Below, one piece after another: positions 55,308 through 64,000 of a DNA stretch of 64,000 nucleotides. A program made the translations under genes and the position numbers. This DNA comes from Albimonas pacifica (lineage in GTDB: Bacteria > Pseudomonadota > Alphaproteobacteria > Rhodobacterales > Rhodobacteraceae), in the NCBI RefSeq assembly GCF_900113695.1, contig NZ_FOQH01000007.1:62001-126000 (forward strand). The letters run 5' to 3'. The notes under the pieces are model-generated. The model was not told where the DNA came from. It saw nothing but the letters and a program-made list of their open reading frames with translations, and made no database searches. Each line of letters starts with the position of its first letter. Positions within the stretch are counted from its first letter, which is position 1.

Positions 55308-56912
55308 TCACCCCCGCCGCGGGGGCGTCGCCCCCCGGCGTCCGGCCATGCCGCCCAGGCCCGGGCGCACGGCGCCGCGGCGGACGGCGGCCTCGGGCTC
55401 GGCCTCGGCCGGCGGTCCACGCCGCCGGAGCGGCGCGGGCCCCGCCGGCGCCGGCGCCGGCGCGTCGGGGTCGGGGCGAGGCGGCGGCTGGCCCCGTCGG
55501 CGCGGCGTCATCCGCCGCGCGGCCGCGGCCGCAGCCGGCGCGGCGGCGCGCAGGGTCTCGGCCTGGCCGGTCAGCACGCCCACGATCAGCCAGGTCAGGG
55601 GCCACTGGCTCGAGTTCGGCAGCAGGTCGACCAGGTTGATCGCCAGCACCAGCGCCAGCCCCGTGGTCTGCGCCCCCAGGTCCGGGCGATTGCGCAGCCG
55701 CCAGAGCATGAACAGCGGCGCCACCAGCAGCCCGAAGCGCGAGATGAAGCCCACGATGCCGCCGACGCCCAGGCTGATGATCCAGGTCCCGTCGGTGACG
55801 CTCATGTCCCGCCCGGTCTCGGGGTGGAACACCCGGTTCCGCGCCCAGCCGCCCCAGCCGAAGATCGGCTTCTCGATCGCCTTGTCGAGCAGGATGTCCT
55901 CGTTCCGGAAGCGGTAGTCGAGCGAGGCCGCCCGCTGCCCGCCGATGGCCGAGACGATCTGCTGGGTCGGAAACAGGTCGTAGGCGCGCGACAGGGGATA
56001 GAGCAGCACCATCGCCGCCAGCGCCGCCGCCACCGTCGCCTGCAACGGGCGCCTGGCGAAGCCGGCGAAGGGCGCCGCCGCCGCCGCGAGGAACACCGCG
56101 CCCAGCGAGTTCATCAGCAGCAGCACCAGCGTCAGCCAGACCGCCTTCGCCCAGGCCAGCCCCTTCTTGAGCGGCGCGGCGACGCTCGCCAGCGACGCGG
56201 CCGCCACGATCGCCAGCGCCATCAGGGTCGCCAGCGCCAGCCCGTGGTTCATCAGCACCAGCGGGCGATAGCCTCCGCCCCGCAGCGCCTGGATGAAGTC
56301 CGAGGGTCTGAAGCCGTAGACCATGAAGTGGATCTGCGGGCTCATCCGGACCTCGTAGAGGATCGGGATGGTGTAGATCAGCAGCGCCCCGACCATGAAG
56401 CGCATCAGCATGTCGACATCCTCGGGACGCGACAGGTACCGCCGCCCCAGCAGCATCGGCACGAGGGCGATGGCCGTCTCGAGCGTCACCGCGGCCGCGT
56501 CGTAGAGGCTCAGCCCCGGCAACACCTTCTGGCCGTAGACCACCGCCTCGCCGTTGGTCGCCGCGGTGGCGACGGGCTGGAGCAGCATCACCGCGATCAG
56601 GACCCGCTGGAGGGGCGAGTCCGGCAGCCAGCCGGGCCGGTGCAGCGGCGCCGCCGGCGCCGCGCCTCCCCGGCCCGAGGTCTTCGCCATCCCCACCGCC
56701 AGCACGCAGCACAGCAGCGCCGAGAGCACCGGGGCCGTAAACCGGTCCAGCGGCGGCAGCAGCGGCAGGTCGAAGCCGCCGCGCGTCGGCAGCACCATCA
56801 GCCCCAGCAGGATCGTCGCCACGATCGCCTTCGACGCCGGCAGGCGCAGGAACAGGAGCACGGTCAGCGCCGGCCAGGCGAGCAGAACGATTTGTGCGAC
56901 CAGATTAGGCAT
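55308..56912 (-). CDS. Polysaccharide polymerase / O-antigen ligase-like membrane protein
   Basis: The 534-residue protein has ten or more membrane helices and a large periplasmic loop, with the O-antigen ligase/Wzy-type end motif KAIEKPIFGWGGWARNR before the last helices. Such proteins polymerise lipid-linked repeat units or ligate glycans in the periplasm. The C-terminal about 80 residues are Pro/Arg-rich and cytosolic. The ATG at 56912 follows AGGAG by five bases. It starts the two-gene run with the GH-like protein. Confidence 0.8.
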   Translation of the reverse strand: MPNLVAQIVLLAWPALTVLLFLRLPASKAIVATILLGLMVLPTRGGFDLPLLPPLDRFTAPVLSALLCCVLAVGMAKTSGRGGAAPAAPLHRPGWLPDSPLQRVLIAVMLLQPVATAATNGEAVVYGQKVLPGLSLYDAAAVTLETAIALVPMLLGRRYLSRPEDVDMLMRFMVGALLIYTIPILYEVRMSPQIHFMVYGFRPSDFIQALRGGGYRPLVLMNHGLALATLMALAIVAAASLASVAAPLKKGLAWAKAVWLTLVLLLMNSLGAVFLAAAAAPFAGFARRPLQATVAAALAAMVLLYPLSRAYDLFPTQQIVSAIGGQRAASLDYRFRNEDILLDKAIEKPIFGWGGWARNRVFHPETGRDMSVTDGTWIISLGVGGIVGFISRFGLLVAPLFMLWRLRNRPDLGAQTTGLALVLAINLVDLLPNSSQWPLTWLIVGVLTGQAETLRAAAPAAAAAARRMTPRRRGQPPPRPDPDAPAPAPAGPAPLRRRGPPAEAEPEAAVRRGAVRPGLGGMAGRRGATPPRRG

Positions 56913-57254
56913 GTCGTCTCCTGGCCCGCGCGGCCTGCGCGGCGGTCTTCTCGCGGCCGCGTCCGGCCAGGGCCCGGCCCCCGCGGGCACGGCGGCGACG
57001 CCGCCGGCGACGCCGCCGGCGAGCATGCGGAACGCTCCGCGCCGCGTCCATCCCCGGCGGCAAGACGCCTCGCCGCAGGAGCCCCCGCCGGGCCTTCCCC
57101 TGCGCCCGGCCTCGCCCAGCCTCTAGCCGAGGCGGCCGCGCCTGTCGATGCGAAGGGCCGTGGCGCGGGCTTCGTTTACCATTTGGAAACCCTGTTTTCC
57201 GCACCCTCGCCCCGGCCGCCCCGCGCGTCCCGCACCTCGCAAGGACCGTTCCGC
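56913..57254. other. 342-bp divergent gap between polymerase and sulfotransferase genes
   Basis: It contains about 2.5 tandem copies of GGCGACGCCGCC (56994-57022). Near 57170-57200 an AT-richer stretch (TTTACCATTTGGAAACC) is the probable promoter of the sulfotransferase gene. No gene is seen. Confidence 0.4.
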
Positions 57255-58031
57255 TTGAGCCCGATCGCCGCCCGCCGCCTCGCCGCCCTCCTCGCCGCCG
57301 CCCCGCGCCCGCTGCGCCGGTTCGCGGCCCGGCGCATGGATCCCGCGGCGGCGCGCTGGCTGCAGGGTCTGGAGGGGGCGGACCGCCCCTATTCGCTCGA
57401 CGGCATGCGCAGGCGCGGCTGCCTCTTCGTGCACGTGCCCAAATGCGCCGGCCTCGCCATGGCCGAGACGCTGTTCGGCGACAAGGCCGGGGCCCATGCC
57501 TCGCTGGAGGATTACCTCTACCACTTCGGCGCCCGCTGGACCGACCGCGCCTTCAAGTTCGCCTTCGTGCGCGACCCCGTCTCCCGCACGGTCTCGGCCT
57601 TCGAGTTCCTGCGCGCCGGCGGCCTGCACCGCTGGGACGCCGCCTTCGCCGAGCGCCACCTCGCCCGCTTCGCCGACGTCGAGGCCTTCGCCCGCGACGG
57701 CCTGAGCGACCCCGCCATCCTGCGCTATCCGCATTTCCGCGAGCAGGTCTCGTTCCTGACCGATCCGCGCACCGGGCGCGTCGGGGTCGACTTCGTCGGC
57801 CGCTACGAGCGCATCGGCGAGGACTTCGCCCGGGTCTGCGCCCGCCTCGGCGTCGAGGCGCCGCTGGCCGAGCGCAACCGCAGGCCCATGGCGAAGGCCG
57901 CGCCGGATCTCTCCGACGCGGCCGCGGCGCGCATCCGCCAGGTCTATCGACGCGACTGCGAGGCCTTCGGCTACGCCCCCGCCCCGCCGCGCCCGCAGAC
58001 GCAGGCGGAGCGGGCGGCGCTCACGACGTGA
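57255..58031 (+). CDS. Carbohydrate sulfotransferase family protein
   Basis: The 258-residue protein matches sulfotransferase family 2. The 5'-phosphosulfate-binding loop of PAPS is FVHVPKCAGLAMAETLFG and the 3'-phosphate-binding strand is FAFVRDPVSRTVSAFEF. It would place sulfate on a sugar of the locally made glycan, or on a lipid. The start is a TTG with AGGA eight bases before; an ATG at 57336 would shorten it by 27 residues without losing the motif. Its end overlaps the end of the convergent SGNH gene by 11 bp. Confidence 0.82.
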   Translation: MSPIAARRLAALLAAAPRPLRRFAARRMDPAAARWLQGLEGADRPYSLDGMRRRGCLFVHVPKCAGLAMAETLFGDKAGAHASLEDYLYHFGARWTDRAFKFAFVRDPVSRTVSAFEFLRAGGLHRWDAAFAERHLARFADVEAFARDGLSDPAILRYPHFREQVSFLTDPRTGRVGVDFVGRYERIGEDFARVCARLGVEAPLAERNRRPMAKAAPDLSDAAAARIRQVYRRDCEAFGYAPAPPRPQTQAERAALTT

Positions 58032-60057
58032 CCGCCGCGGTGGCCTGGCCGGCGAAGATCGCCGCCTCGCTCACCATGGTGTTGAGCCCGTCGCCCTCCG
58101 CCGACCAGCCGGCGGGGTTGGAGGGGATCTCGTCCCAGACCTGCGCCAGGCCGCCGTTGCGGTTGCCGGTCAGGTAGGCCGCGGCCACCGAGTCGACCCC
58201 CGCCAGCGTCCCGTCGATGTAGAGCGCCGCCTTCTGCCCGCCGAGGCAGTCGCCGGAGATCACCACCTCGAACGTGCCCGTCGGCGCCGGCGTCGAGATC
58301 ACCGCGAGGTCGGCGGCGGAGACGTGGCTGCCGTTGCTGTAGCCCATCACCAGCGTCAGCCGGTCCACGCCGCCGTCGTCGTGGATCACGCAGCAGGCCC
58401 CGTAGGCGCTGCCGCCCGCCTCCCACAGCACCCCGTGATCGCCGGCCGCGCGGGTCGCCGTGAAGCGCACCGTCAGCGCCGTCTGCGTCGGGCGCAGGTT
58501 GGAGAAGGCGGCGCCGGCGGTCCAGGTCGTGGTCTGGGTCATGCCCGCGGTGGGGTCCGAGGAGGTGACCGCGATCGCGCCGACCTCCCATCGCCCGCCG
58601 TCGGACCAGACCACGAGGTGCGAGCCCGCGGGCATCGCGTTCGCGCCCTCGACCAGCGCGGTCTCGGTCGTGCCGTCGGCCGCGACCAGGTAGGCGGCGC
58701 CGCCCGGGGGCACGGTGATGGTCTCGTCCCCGCCCACCGGCGCCGCGGTCGAGACCGCCAGCGCCGGCCGCTTGGGCGCGCCGAAGGCCGCGACCAGCGC
58801 CGCCTGCGCGGCGGCGGTGGGGTGGATGTCGTCCACCGTCGTCGCCGGGTAGCCGATCTCGTAGGCGTCGACCAGCTTCACCCCGAACTCCGCCGCCACC
58901 GTGCGGCAGGCCTCGACATAGCCCTCGAACCAGGCCCGGGTGCGGCCGGCGAAGGCGGGGTCGTAGGCGGTGACGAGGCCGGTGTCGGAGATCCAGAACG
59001 GCGTCGCCAGCCAGATGTTCTCCCGCCCGTAGCGCACCAGCCAGCGCCGCAGGGCCGAGCGCAGGTCGCGCGCGTAGGCCTGGGCGTTGAACGTCGCCTC
59101 GGCGAGCGTGTAGCGGGCGTCGTTGAAGCCGTAGGCGCACACGATCGCCTCGGCCCCCGCGGGCAGGGAGCGGGAGACGAAGACGCTCATCAGGTTGCTC
59201 GGGAGCGGCGCGCCCCCGTCCGCGAGGCTGCCCTGCAGCACCGAGCCCCCGGCGCCGTTGTTGTCGGCCGTGGCGCCCCACTGGGCGACGAGCACGTCGT
59301 CGACCCAGCTCGTCACCCCGCCGCTGCCGCCCGCGGTGATGCTGTCGCCCACCGCCACCGCCGCGCCGTAGCTCCACCCCGCCACCAGGTCGACGCTCAA
59401 GCTAAGGTCGTGGATCGTCTCCCCCGTCGCCCGGATCACGAACGGGGCCGAAAGCGCGCCCGAGGCCGGCATCATCGCGCTCAGCCGCCCCGTGGCCGCG
59501 TCGAGCGAGACGCCCGTCGCCTCCGCCGGCGCCGAGACCAGCGTGTAGGAGAAGGCGCCCGCCGGCAGGTATCCCGCCGCCGAGGCGACCAGGGTCGCGC
59601 CGTGGACCGCCTCCATCGGGGTCATCGCGACGGGGATCGCCGCGGCGGCCGAGACGTTGACCGTGAAGGCGTCCTGCGCCCAGCCGGCGGCGTTGGCGGC
59701 GCGCACGACGATCTCCACCGTCTGCTCGCCCGCCGGCGTCCAGCTCAGCGTGCCGCCCGAGACCGAGGCGCCCGCCGGCCCCGAGACCACCGAGAACGCC
59801 AGGTTGGTGCCCGAGAAGGCCGCCGCGAGGTCGACGCTCATCGGCGCGCCGGGGGCGACGCCGAGGTCGGCGAGGGGCTCGACGAGCGACGGGGCGGAGT
59901 CGGCGGTGATGAAGGCCGGGCGCGAGGGCCCGACGCTGACCACCTCGACCGCCGCGCCGACGCCGGGCGCGAAGCTCCCGTCCGGATCGGCCAGCCAGGC
60001 GTCGTCGGCCGCGCCCGCGGGGCGCCAGTAATAGGTGATGGGGGGAAGCGTCGCCAT
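58021..60057 (-). CDS. SGNH/GDSL hydrolase with accessory beta domains
   Basis: This 678-residue protein has Ig-like/cadherin-like N-terminal modules (about 60-260), a SGNH hydrolase domain (about 265-470) and a C-terminal jelly-roll-like domain. Catalytic blocks are AVGDSITAGG (Ser), NNGAGGSVLQG (Gly), YGFNDARY (Asn) and DDIHPTAAAQ (Asp-x-x-His). Such enzymes remove acetyl or other acyl groups, often from polysaccharides. No classic signal peptide is seen at the start MATLPPITYYWRPAG, so export would need a non-classical (for example type I) route. The ATG follows GGGAGG. Confidence 0.82.
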   Translation of the reverse strand: MATLPPITYYWRPAGAADDAWLADPDGSFAPGVGAAVEVVSVGPSRPAFITADSAPSLVEPLADLGVAPGAPMSVDLAAAFSGTNLAFSVVSGPAGASVSGGTLSWTPAGEQTVEIVVRAANAAGWAQDAFTVNVSAAAAIPVAMTPMEAVHGATLVASAAGYLPAGAFSYTLVSAPAEATGVSLDAATGRLSAMMPASGALSAPFVIRATGETIHDLSLSVDLVAGWSYGAAVAVGDSITAGGSGGVTSWVDDVLVAQWGATADNNGAGGSVLQGSLADGGAPLPSNLMSVFVSRSLPAGAEAIVCAYGFNDARYTLAEATFNAQAYARDLRSALRRWLVRYGRENIWLATPFWISDTGLVTAYDPAFAGRTRAWFEGYVEACRTVAAEFGVKLVDAYEIGYPATTVDDIHPTAAAQAALVAAFGAPKRPALAVSTAAPVGGDETITVPPGGAAYLVAADGTTETALVEGANAMPAGSHLVVWSDGGRWEVGAIAVTSSDPTAGMTQTTTWTAGAAFSNLRPTQTALTVRFTATRAAGDHGVLWEAGGSAYGACCVIHDDGGVDRLTLVMGYSNGSHVSAADLAVISTPAPTGTFEVVISGDCLGGQKAALYIDGTLAGVDSVAAAYLTGNRNGGLAQVWDEIPSNPAGWSAEGDGLNTMVSEAAIFAGQATAAVTS

Positions 60058-60442
60058 GATGGTACCTCCCGCGGGCGGAGTTCCGCCTGCGTCGTCGATG
60101 AAACCGAAGGATGGAGAGAGACGGGGGGCGTCGACCGCATGCTCGCGATGCGCGGCCGTCCGGCGCCCGCGCGCAGGCGGGCCCCGGCGTCGATGCACGG
60201 CCGCCCCCGGTCTACCAGAGCAGGGTTAACCCGATGTTTCCGAAACGGCGGAATGCCCGCGCAAGGGGCGCTCCGCGCCCGCCGGCGGCCTGCGCCCGGG
60301 GGCCGCTCGCGCCCCGCCTCCCGCGCCCCGCCTCCCTCGCCCCGCCTCCCGGCCAGGCGGGCGGCGACGGCCAGAGGCGCACCGGGCCTGACCCGGGGTC
60401 TCCCAGGCCTCGCCGCGCTCGCGGCGTCTCCGGCCGGGCGCC
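60058..60442. repeat. 385-bp gap with a 14-bp triple repeat
   Basis: Three tandem copies of CGCCCCGCCTCCCK occupy 60310-60351, differing only at the last base. Around 60222-60240, GGTTAACCCGATGTTTCC is AT-richer and may be the promoter of the SGNH gene, which runs leftward from 60057. No gene is visible. Confidence 0.55.
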
Positions 60443-61693
60443 TCAGCCCCCGGGGCGCAATCCCTCGGGCAGCCGCCCCTCCCGTCCGCCGCGGATCAGG
60501 GCGGCGAGCCAGGCGGTCTCCCGGGCCACGTCGAACTCGGCGACGACGCGGGCCCGTCCCGCCTCGCCCATCCGCGCCCGCAGCGCCGGGTCGCCCAGCA
60601 GGCGGTCCATCGCCTCGGCGAGCCCCGCCGCGTCCCCCGGCGCCACGGTCAGGCCGCAGACGCCGGGCTCCACCAGCTCCTCGACCGCAGCGATGCGGGT
60701 GGCGACGGCGGGGATGCCGGTCGCCAGCGCCTCCATCAGCACCACCGGCAGACCCTCGGCGAAGCTGGGCAGGACCAGCAGGTCGGCGCGCGAGAGCTCG
60801 GCCGCCACCGCCTCCGGCGGCAGGAAGCCCAGGATCTCCACCGCCCCGCCGACGCCGCCGCGGGCGATCTGCGCCTCGATCTCCGGGCGCGAGGGGCCGT
60901 CGCCGATCAGCGCCAGCTCCGCCTCGGCATGGCGCGCGCGCACCGAAGCGAAGGCCTCGAGCAGCACCGGCAGCCCCTTCTCCGGCGCGAGCCGCCCCAC
61001 GAAGACCATCCGCTTGCCCGGCGGCCGGCCCGGCTGGGGCGCATAGGCCGCGGGCTCGACCCCGCAGTGGACGATGCGCAGCTTCCCCCAGTCCCCGCGG
61101 TCCGAGAACAGCATGCACTGCGCGCGCGCGAAATGACTGATGCAGGCCACGAAGCGCGCGCGGGCGATCTTCACGTCCAGCCGCCATTTCTCGGGGGCGT
61201 AGAACTCCGCCGGCCCGTGCAGCGTGAAGCTGCGCGGCAGGCCGGCGATCTCGGCCGCCAGCAGGGCCACCGAGCCGGAGGAATCCGCGAAATGATGGTG
61301 CAGCCACCCCGCCCCGGAGGCGCGCAGACGTTCGGCCAGCACGCCGGCCTCGAGGAAGTAGAACAGCTGCCACAGCCCGCCCCGCAGCCCCGGCGGCGCC
61401 GTGCGCGCCGCGAGCCCGAGCGCCCGCAGCCAGCGCCCCGGCGCCCGGGCGATCCAGCCCAGATGCGCCCGGGCCAGCCGCAGCGGGGACTTCGCCGCCT
61501 CGAGCACATGAAAGGTCGCCGCCGCCTCGGCCCGCTGGAGGTCCGAGACATGCTGGCCCGGATCGGTGCGCCGGATCGAGCAGGTCAGCACCGTCAGGCC
61601 CTGCGCCCGCAGCCCCGCCACCTCGCGCTGGATGAAGGTGTCGGTGGCGCGGGGGTATTCGCCGGTGAGGAAGGCGACGGGCGGTTCGCTCAT
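60443..61693 (-). CDS. Glycosyltransferase family 4
   Basis: The 416-residue GT-B enzyme transfers a sugar from a nucleotide donor to a growing glycan on the cytosolic face. The N-domain begins VAFLTGEYPRATDTFIQREV; the C-domain has FVGRLAPEKGLPVLLEAF and the donor site SFAEGLPVVLMEALATGIP with its Glu-x7-Glu pattern. The start overlaps the epimerase stop (ATGA) and follows GGAGGCGGAG. Last gene of a three-gene operon. Confidence 0.92.
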   Translation of the reverse strand: MSEPPVAFLTGEYPRATDTFIQREVAGLRAQGLTVLTCSIRRTDPGQHVSDLQRAEAAATFHVLEAAKSPLRLARAHLGWIARAPGRWLRALGLAARTAPPGLRGGLWQLFYFLEAGVLAERLRASGAGWLHHHFADSSGSVALLAAEIAGLPRSFTLHGPAEFYAPEKWRLDVKIARARFVACISHFARAQCMLFSDRGDWGKLRIVHCGVEPAAYAPQPGRPPGKRMVFVGRLAPEKGLPVLLEAFASVRARHAEAELALIGDGPSRPEIEAQIARGGVGGAVEILGFLPPEAVAAELSRADLLVLPSFAEGLPVVLMEALATGIPAVATRIAAVEELVEPGVCGLTVAPGDAAGLAEAMDRLLGDPALRARMGEAGRARVVAEFDVARETAWLAALIRGGREGRLPEGLRPGG

Positions 61694-62727
61694 CGCTCCG
61701 CCTCCATCGCCGCGACCGCCTCGAAGCGATGGCGCGGGGTCCAGCCGAAGGCTGCCCGCAGTCGCGCGTCGGAGACCGGGACGCCCTGGAACCGCGCCGC
61801 GTGGACCGGCCCCCGCAGGAACCCCGGCGCGCGCGCGCCCAGCAGCCCGGCCGCCGCCCGCGCCGCCGCGCCCGGAACCGGCAGGGTCAGCCACGCGCCC
61901 GAGCCCGCCGGCATCGCCGCCCGCCAGCGGCCGCGGTCCGGGGCGTCGGCGTCGACCACGTTGAAGACCTCCGGCGAAGCCGGGGGCGGGGCGAGGGCCG
62001 CGAGCGCCAGCGCTTCGGCGCAGGCGGCCACGGGGATCGCGGCGACGGGACCGTCGCCCATCGCCAGCTCCACCCGCCCCTTGCGCACGCCCAGATGCGC
62101 GCAGTCGAGCCGCCCCGGCCCGTAGACATAGGCCGGCCGCAGGATCCGCACCGGCAGGCCGCGGGCGCCGGCGGCGCGCACGATCGCCTCCTGCCCGAGC
62201 TTCGCGCGGGTATAGGCGTCGCGGGCCTCGGGCGCGGCCTCCAGCGCCGCGTCCTCGTCCAGCACGCCGCCCGCGGCGCGCGCCGCCGCGATGTCGTAGA
62301 CCGAAAAGGACGAGACCAGGACCAGCAGCGCCGAGGGCGCCCGCGCCTCCATCGCCGCGACCAGCGCCCGCGTCGGGCCCAGCGTGTCGCGCGCCTGCTC
62401 GACGTCGCCGCCCGCGAGCCGGGCCGCGGCATGGACCACGGCCGAGACGCCCTCGACCAGCGCCTCCAGCCGCTCGCCGGCCGCGGGGAAGGAGAGGTCG
62501 CAGGCCAAAGGCTGGATCCCGCCGCCGGGCGCGCCGCCCTCGCCGCCGGTCCAGGCCTGCATGGCGGCGCGCGCCCGGTCCCAGTCCGAGGCCGGCCGCG
62601 GGGTGCGCGAGACCGCCAGAACCTGCGCCCCGCGCCGCGCCAGCTCCGCCGCCGCATGGGCCCCGATGAAGCCCGAGGCGCCGGTGACCAGCACGCGCGG
62701 CGCCGTCGTCGTCTGCTCTTCGCTCAT
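61690..62727 (-). CDS. NAD(P)-dependent sugar epimerase/dehydratase (SDR)
   Basis: The 345-residue extended SDR has the Rossmann motif VLVTGASGFIGAHAAAEL and the Tyr-x3-Lys catalytic pair in AYTRAKLGQEA, with Ser in VSSFSVYD and the substrate loop LRPAYVYGPGR. It probably interconverts nucleotide sugars for the locus. It overlaps its neighbours on both sides by four bases, so the three genes form one translation unit. Confidence 0.88.
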   Translation of the reverse strand: MSEEQTTTAPRVLVTGASGFIGAHAAAELARRGAQVLAVSRTPRPASDWDRARAAMQAWTGGEGGAPGGGIQPLACDLSFPAAGERLEALVEGVSAVVHAAARLAGGDVEQARDTLGPTRALVAAMEARAPSALLVLVSSFSVYDIAAARAAGGVLDEDAALEAAPEARDAYTRAKLGQEAIVRAAGARGLPVRILRPAYVYGPGRLDCAHLGVRKGRVELAMGDGPVAAIPVAACAEALALAALAPPPASPEVFNVVDADAPDRGRWRAAMPAGSGAWLTLPVPGAAARAAAGLLGARAPGFLRGPVHAARFQGVPVSDARLRAAFGWTPRHRFEAVAAMEAER

Positions 62728-63887
62728 GCCAGCCGCGCCCAGGGCATCGGCGCCATCGGCGCGCAGGTGGTGGTCATCGCGTGGGGGGCGGTGCGCTCGC
62801 CCGCCGCCTGCAGGGCCAGCGTCGCCTCGTTGAGATGCAGGGAGAAGTCGGCCGAGATCCGGCAGGGCCGCCCCTCGTCGCGCGCGTCCAGCATCTCGAC
62901 GGGGCCGAGCGCGAAATTCATCGCCGCCGCGCCGGTGCGCTTCACCTTCGGGTGGCTCCCGCCCGCGAGCTTCAGGCGGCGGGGGAACGGATGCTCCACC
63001 AGCCGCCTGCGCACCCGGAACCGCCTGCGGAAGCGCACCGGGGCGGCGTTGTCCCAGGCCGCGTCCAGCTCCAGCGCGCCGCCGTCGCAGATCACCCGGA
63101 TGCGGTGGTCGTGGGGCGCGATGATCGAGCAGGTCAGCCGCGCCACCGGGCCGCTGTCGAAGAACAGCGTGCCGGTCGAGAAGTCCGGCGCCGCGCGCCC
63201 CCCGTCGGGCAGCTTGCCCGGGATCAGCTCGGCCGAGGCCGCGGCCACCGTGCGGATCGGCCCGAACATCGCGATCAGCCAGGTGAGGTAATAGCCCGCA
63301 TGCTCCAGCGTGCAGCCGGTGCGGAACTCGTCCTCCCGCGGCCAGGGGGCGCCGGAGGCGGAGACCCAGGCCTCGGTCGGCGCCTGGGGGATGAAACCGT
63401 CGTCGAGCTCGGCGTAGATCAGCCGCGGCGAGCCCGCGATCCCCTCGCGCACCGCCGCCCACAGGGTCTGCGCCGCCTCGCCGAGCACCGAGCAGGGCGC
63501 CGAGGCCAGCATCAGCCCCCGCTCCGCGGCCAGCGCGTGCAGGGCGCGGGCATGCTCCATGGTGGTGGCGAGCGGCTTCTCGGACCACACGTGCACCCCC
63601 GCCTCCAGAAGGGCGCGCGAGACCTCGTAATGCGCCTCGGGGTTGGTGAGGTTCAGGACCACGTCGCCGGGCAGCAGCGCGGCGAGGAAGCCCGCCATGC
63701 CGTCCGCCACCGTCAGGCCCGCGCCCAGCGCGCCGTGGCCCTGGCCGCGCCAGTGATCGACGAAGCGGCGCCGCCGCTCGGGGTCGCGGTCGTGGACCGC
63801 CGAGATCGCCACGTCCGGATGCGCCGAGAGCGACCCCATGTAGAGGTCCGCCACGAAGCCCAGCCCGATGATCGCGATCCGCCGCAC
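62724..63887 (-). CDS. Gfo/Idh/MocA-family oxidoreductase
   Basis: This 387-residue NAD(P)-dependent sugar oxidoreductase has the N-terminal Rossmann motif IAIIGLGFVADLYMGSL, the EKP motif WSEKPLATTMEHA and the C-terminal domain with GCTLEHAGYYLTWLIAMFGP, which supplies the active-site His. It starts with GTG at 63887 after AAGGGGGG. It likely oxidises a nucleotide sugar or sugar intermediate in the same pathway as the epimerase and glycosyltransferase. The last 113 bp of the window hold no gene that can be supported. Confidence 0.88.
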   Translation of the reverse strand: MRRIAIIGLGFVADLYMGSLSAHPDVAISAVHDRDPERRRRFVDHWRGQGHGALGAGLTVADGMAGFLAALLPGDVVLNLTNPEAHYEVSRALLEAGVHVWSEKPLATTMEHARALHALAAERGLMLASAPCSVLGEAAQTLWAAVREGIAGSPRLIYAELDDGFIPQAPTEAWVSASGAPWPREDEFRTGCTLEHAGYYLTWLIAMFGPIRTVAAASAELIPGKLPDGGRAAPDFSTGTLFFDSGPVARLTCSIIAPHDHRIRVICDGGALELDAAWDNAAPVRFRRRFRVRRRLVEHPFPRRLKLAGGSHPKVKRTGAAAMNFALGPVEMLDARDEGRPCRISADFSLHLNEATLALQAAGERTAPHAMTTTCAPMAPMPWARLA

Positions 63888-64000
63888 GCGCGCCCCCCTT
63901 GCCGCCGGCGCGCCGCCGCGGGCGTCCCCGTCGAGCCCGCCGCGCGCCGCGCTCCAGACCCATGACCCGACGCCCGACGGCTTGCAACCTCTTGCGTCGT

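Noticed and set aside
60443-63887. Single large fused protein joining the epimerase and the frame upstream of it
   Set aside because: The open frame upstream of 62727 lies inside the Gfo/Idh gene in another phase; ATGA overlaps and family boundaries show separate genes.

Overview
The window is a GC-rich chromosomal segment (third codon positions almost always G or C) from a flagellated alphaproteobacterium, most likely a marine member of the Rhodobacterales. Markers are the FlaF/FlbT flagellin regulators, a DddL-type DMSP lyase, a VPLPA-CTERM surface protein and the gene style: tight operons, many ATGA overlaps, Shine-Dalgarno sites of the GGAG/AGGAG type. No tRNA, rRNA, CRISPR array, transposase or phage gene was found.

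Layout. 44-3673: nucleoside/simple-sugar ABC importer (ATPase and two permeases; the binding protein would lie before the window). 3908-10701: flagellar block (FlgD, FliK, FlgJ-like rod-binding protein, FlgN-like protein, DUF1217 protein, FlbT, FlaF, flagellin). 11086-14205: MotA/ExbB-like channel with a MotB/OmpA-like partner carrying a very long coiled coil. 14300-22882: DMSP lyase, GFA protein, SuhB, cupin, EF-P, Wzz/BY-kinase-like protein, gamma carbonic anhydrase, agmatinase, CsbD. 23277-30989: transglutaminase-amidoligase fusion, circularly permuted ATP-grasp/alpha-E fusion and a second transglutaminase, a predicted peptide-bond-forming system. 31177-38960: GNAT, 2OG-Fe(II) oxygenase and an ABC uptake operon with cysteine hydrolase, the operon preceded by a good sigma-54 promoter. 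39257-49533: MBL hydrolase, UbiG, prolyl aminopeptidase, DUF1989 protein, secreted small protein, ferredoxin, MATE and MFS transporters, VPLPA-CTERM protein, RimO. 49564-63887: PH-domain membrane protein, then a polysaccharide locus (flippase-type ABC protein, clan GH-A-like secreted protein, polymerase, sulfotransferase, SGNH hydrolase, GT4, epimerase, Gfo/Idh oxidoreductase).

How parts fit. The flagellar genes cover hook-length control, rod/hook assembly and flagellin output control. The 50-64 kb locus could make, decorate with sulfate or remove acyl groups from, polymerise and export a surface glycan; the Wzz/kinase-like protein at 18-21 kb and the VPLPA-CTERM protein may serve the same surface. 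The ABC operon, its cysteine hydrolase, the agmatinase and the DUF1989 protein suggest use of organic nitrogen.

Beyond genes, the clearest structure is a dispersed intergenic element of about 162 nt that folds as one long hairpin (two full copies and one diverged core), with paired base changes between copies that keep the stems. Other oddities are a 78-bp AT-rich patch inside the amidoligase gene, a repeat-filled 655-bp intergenic region, and a secreted protein whose only well-placed start is ACG.
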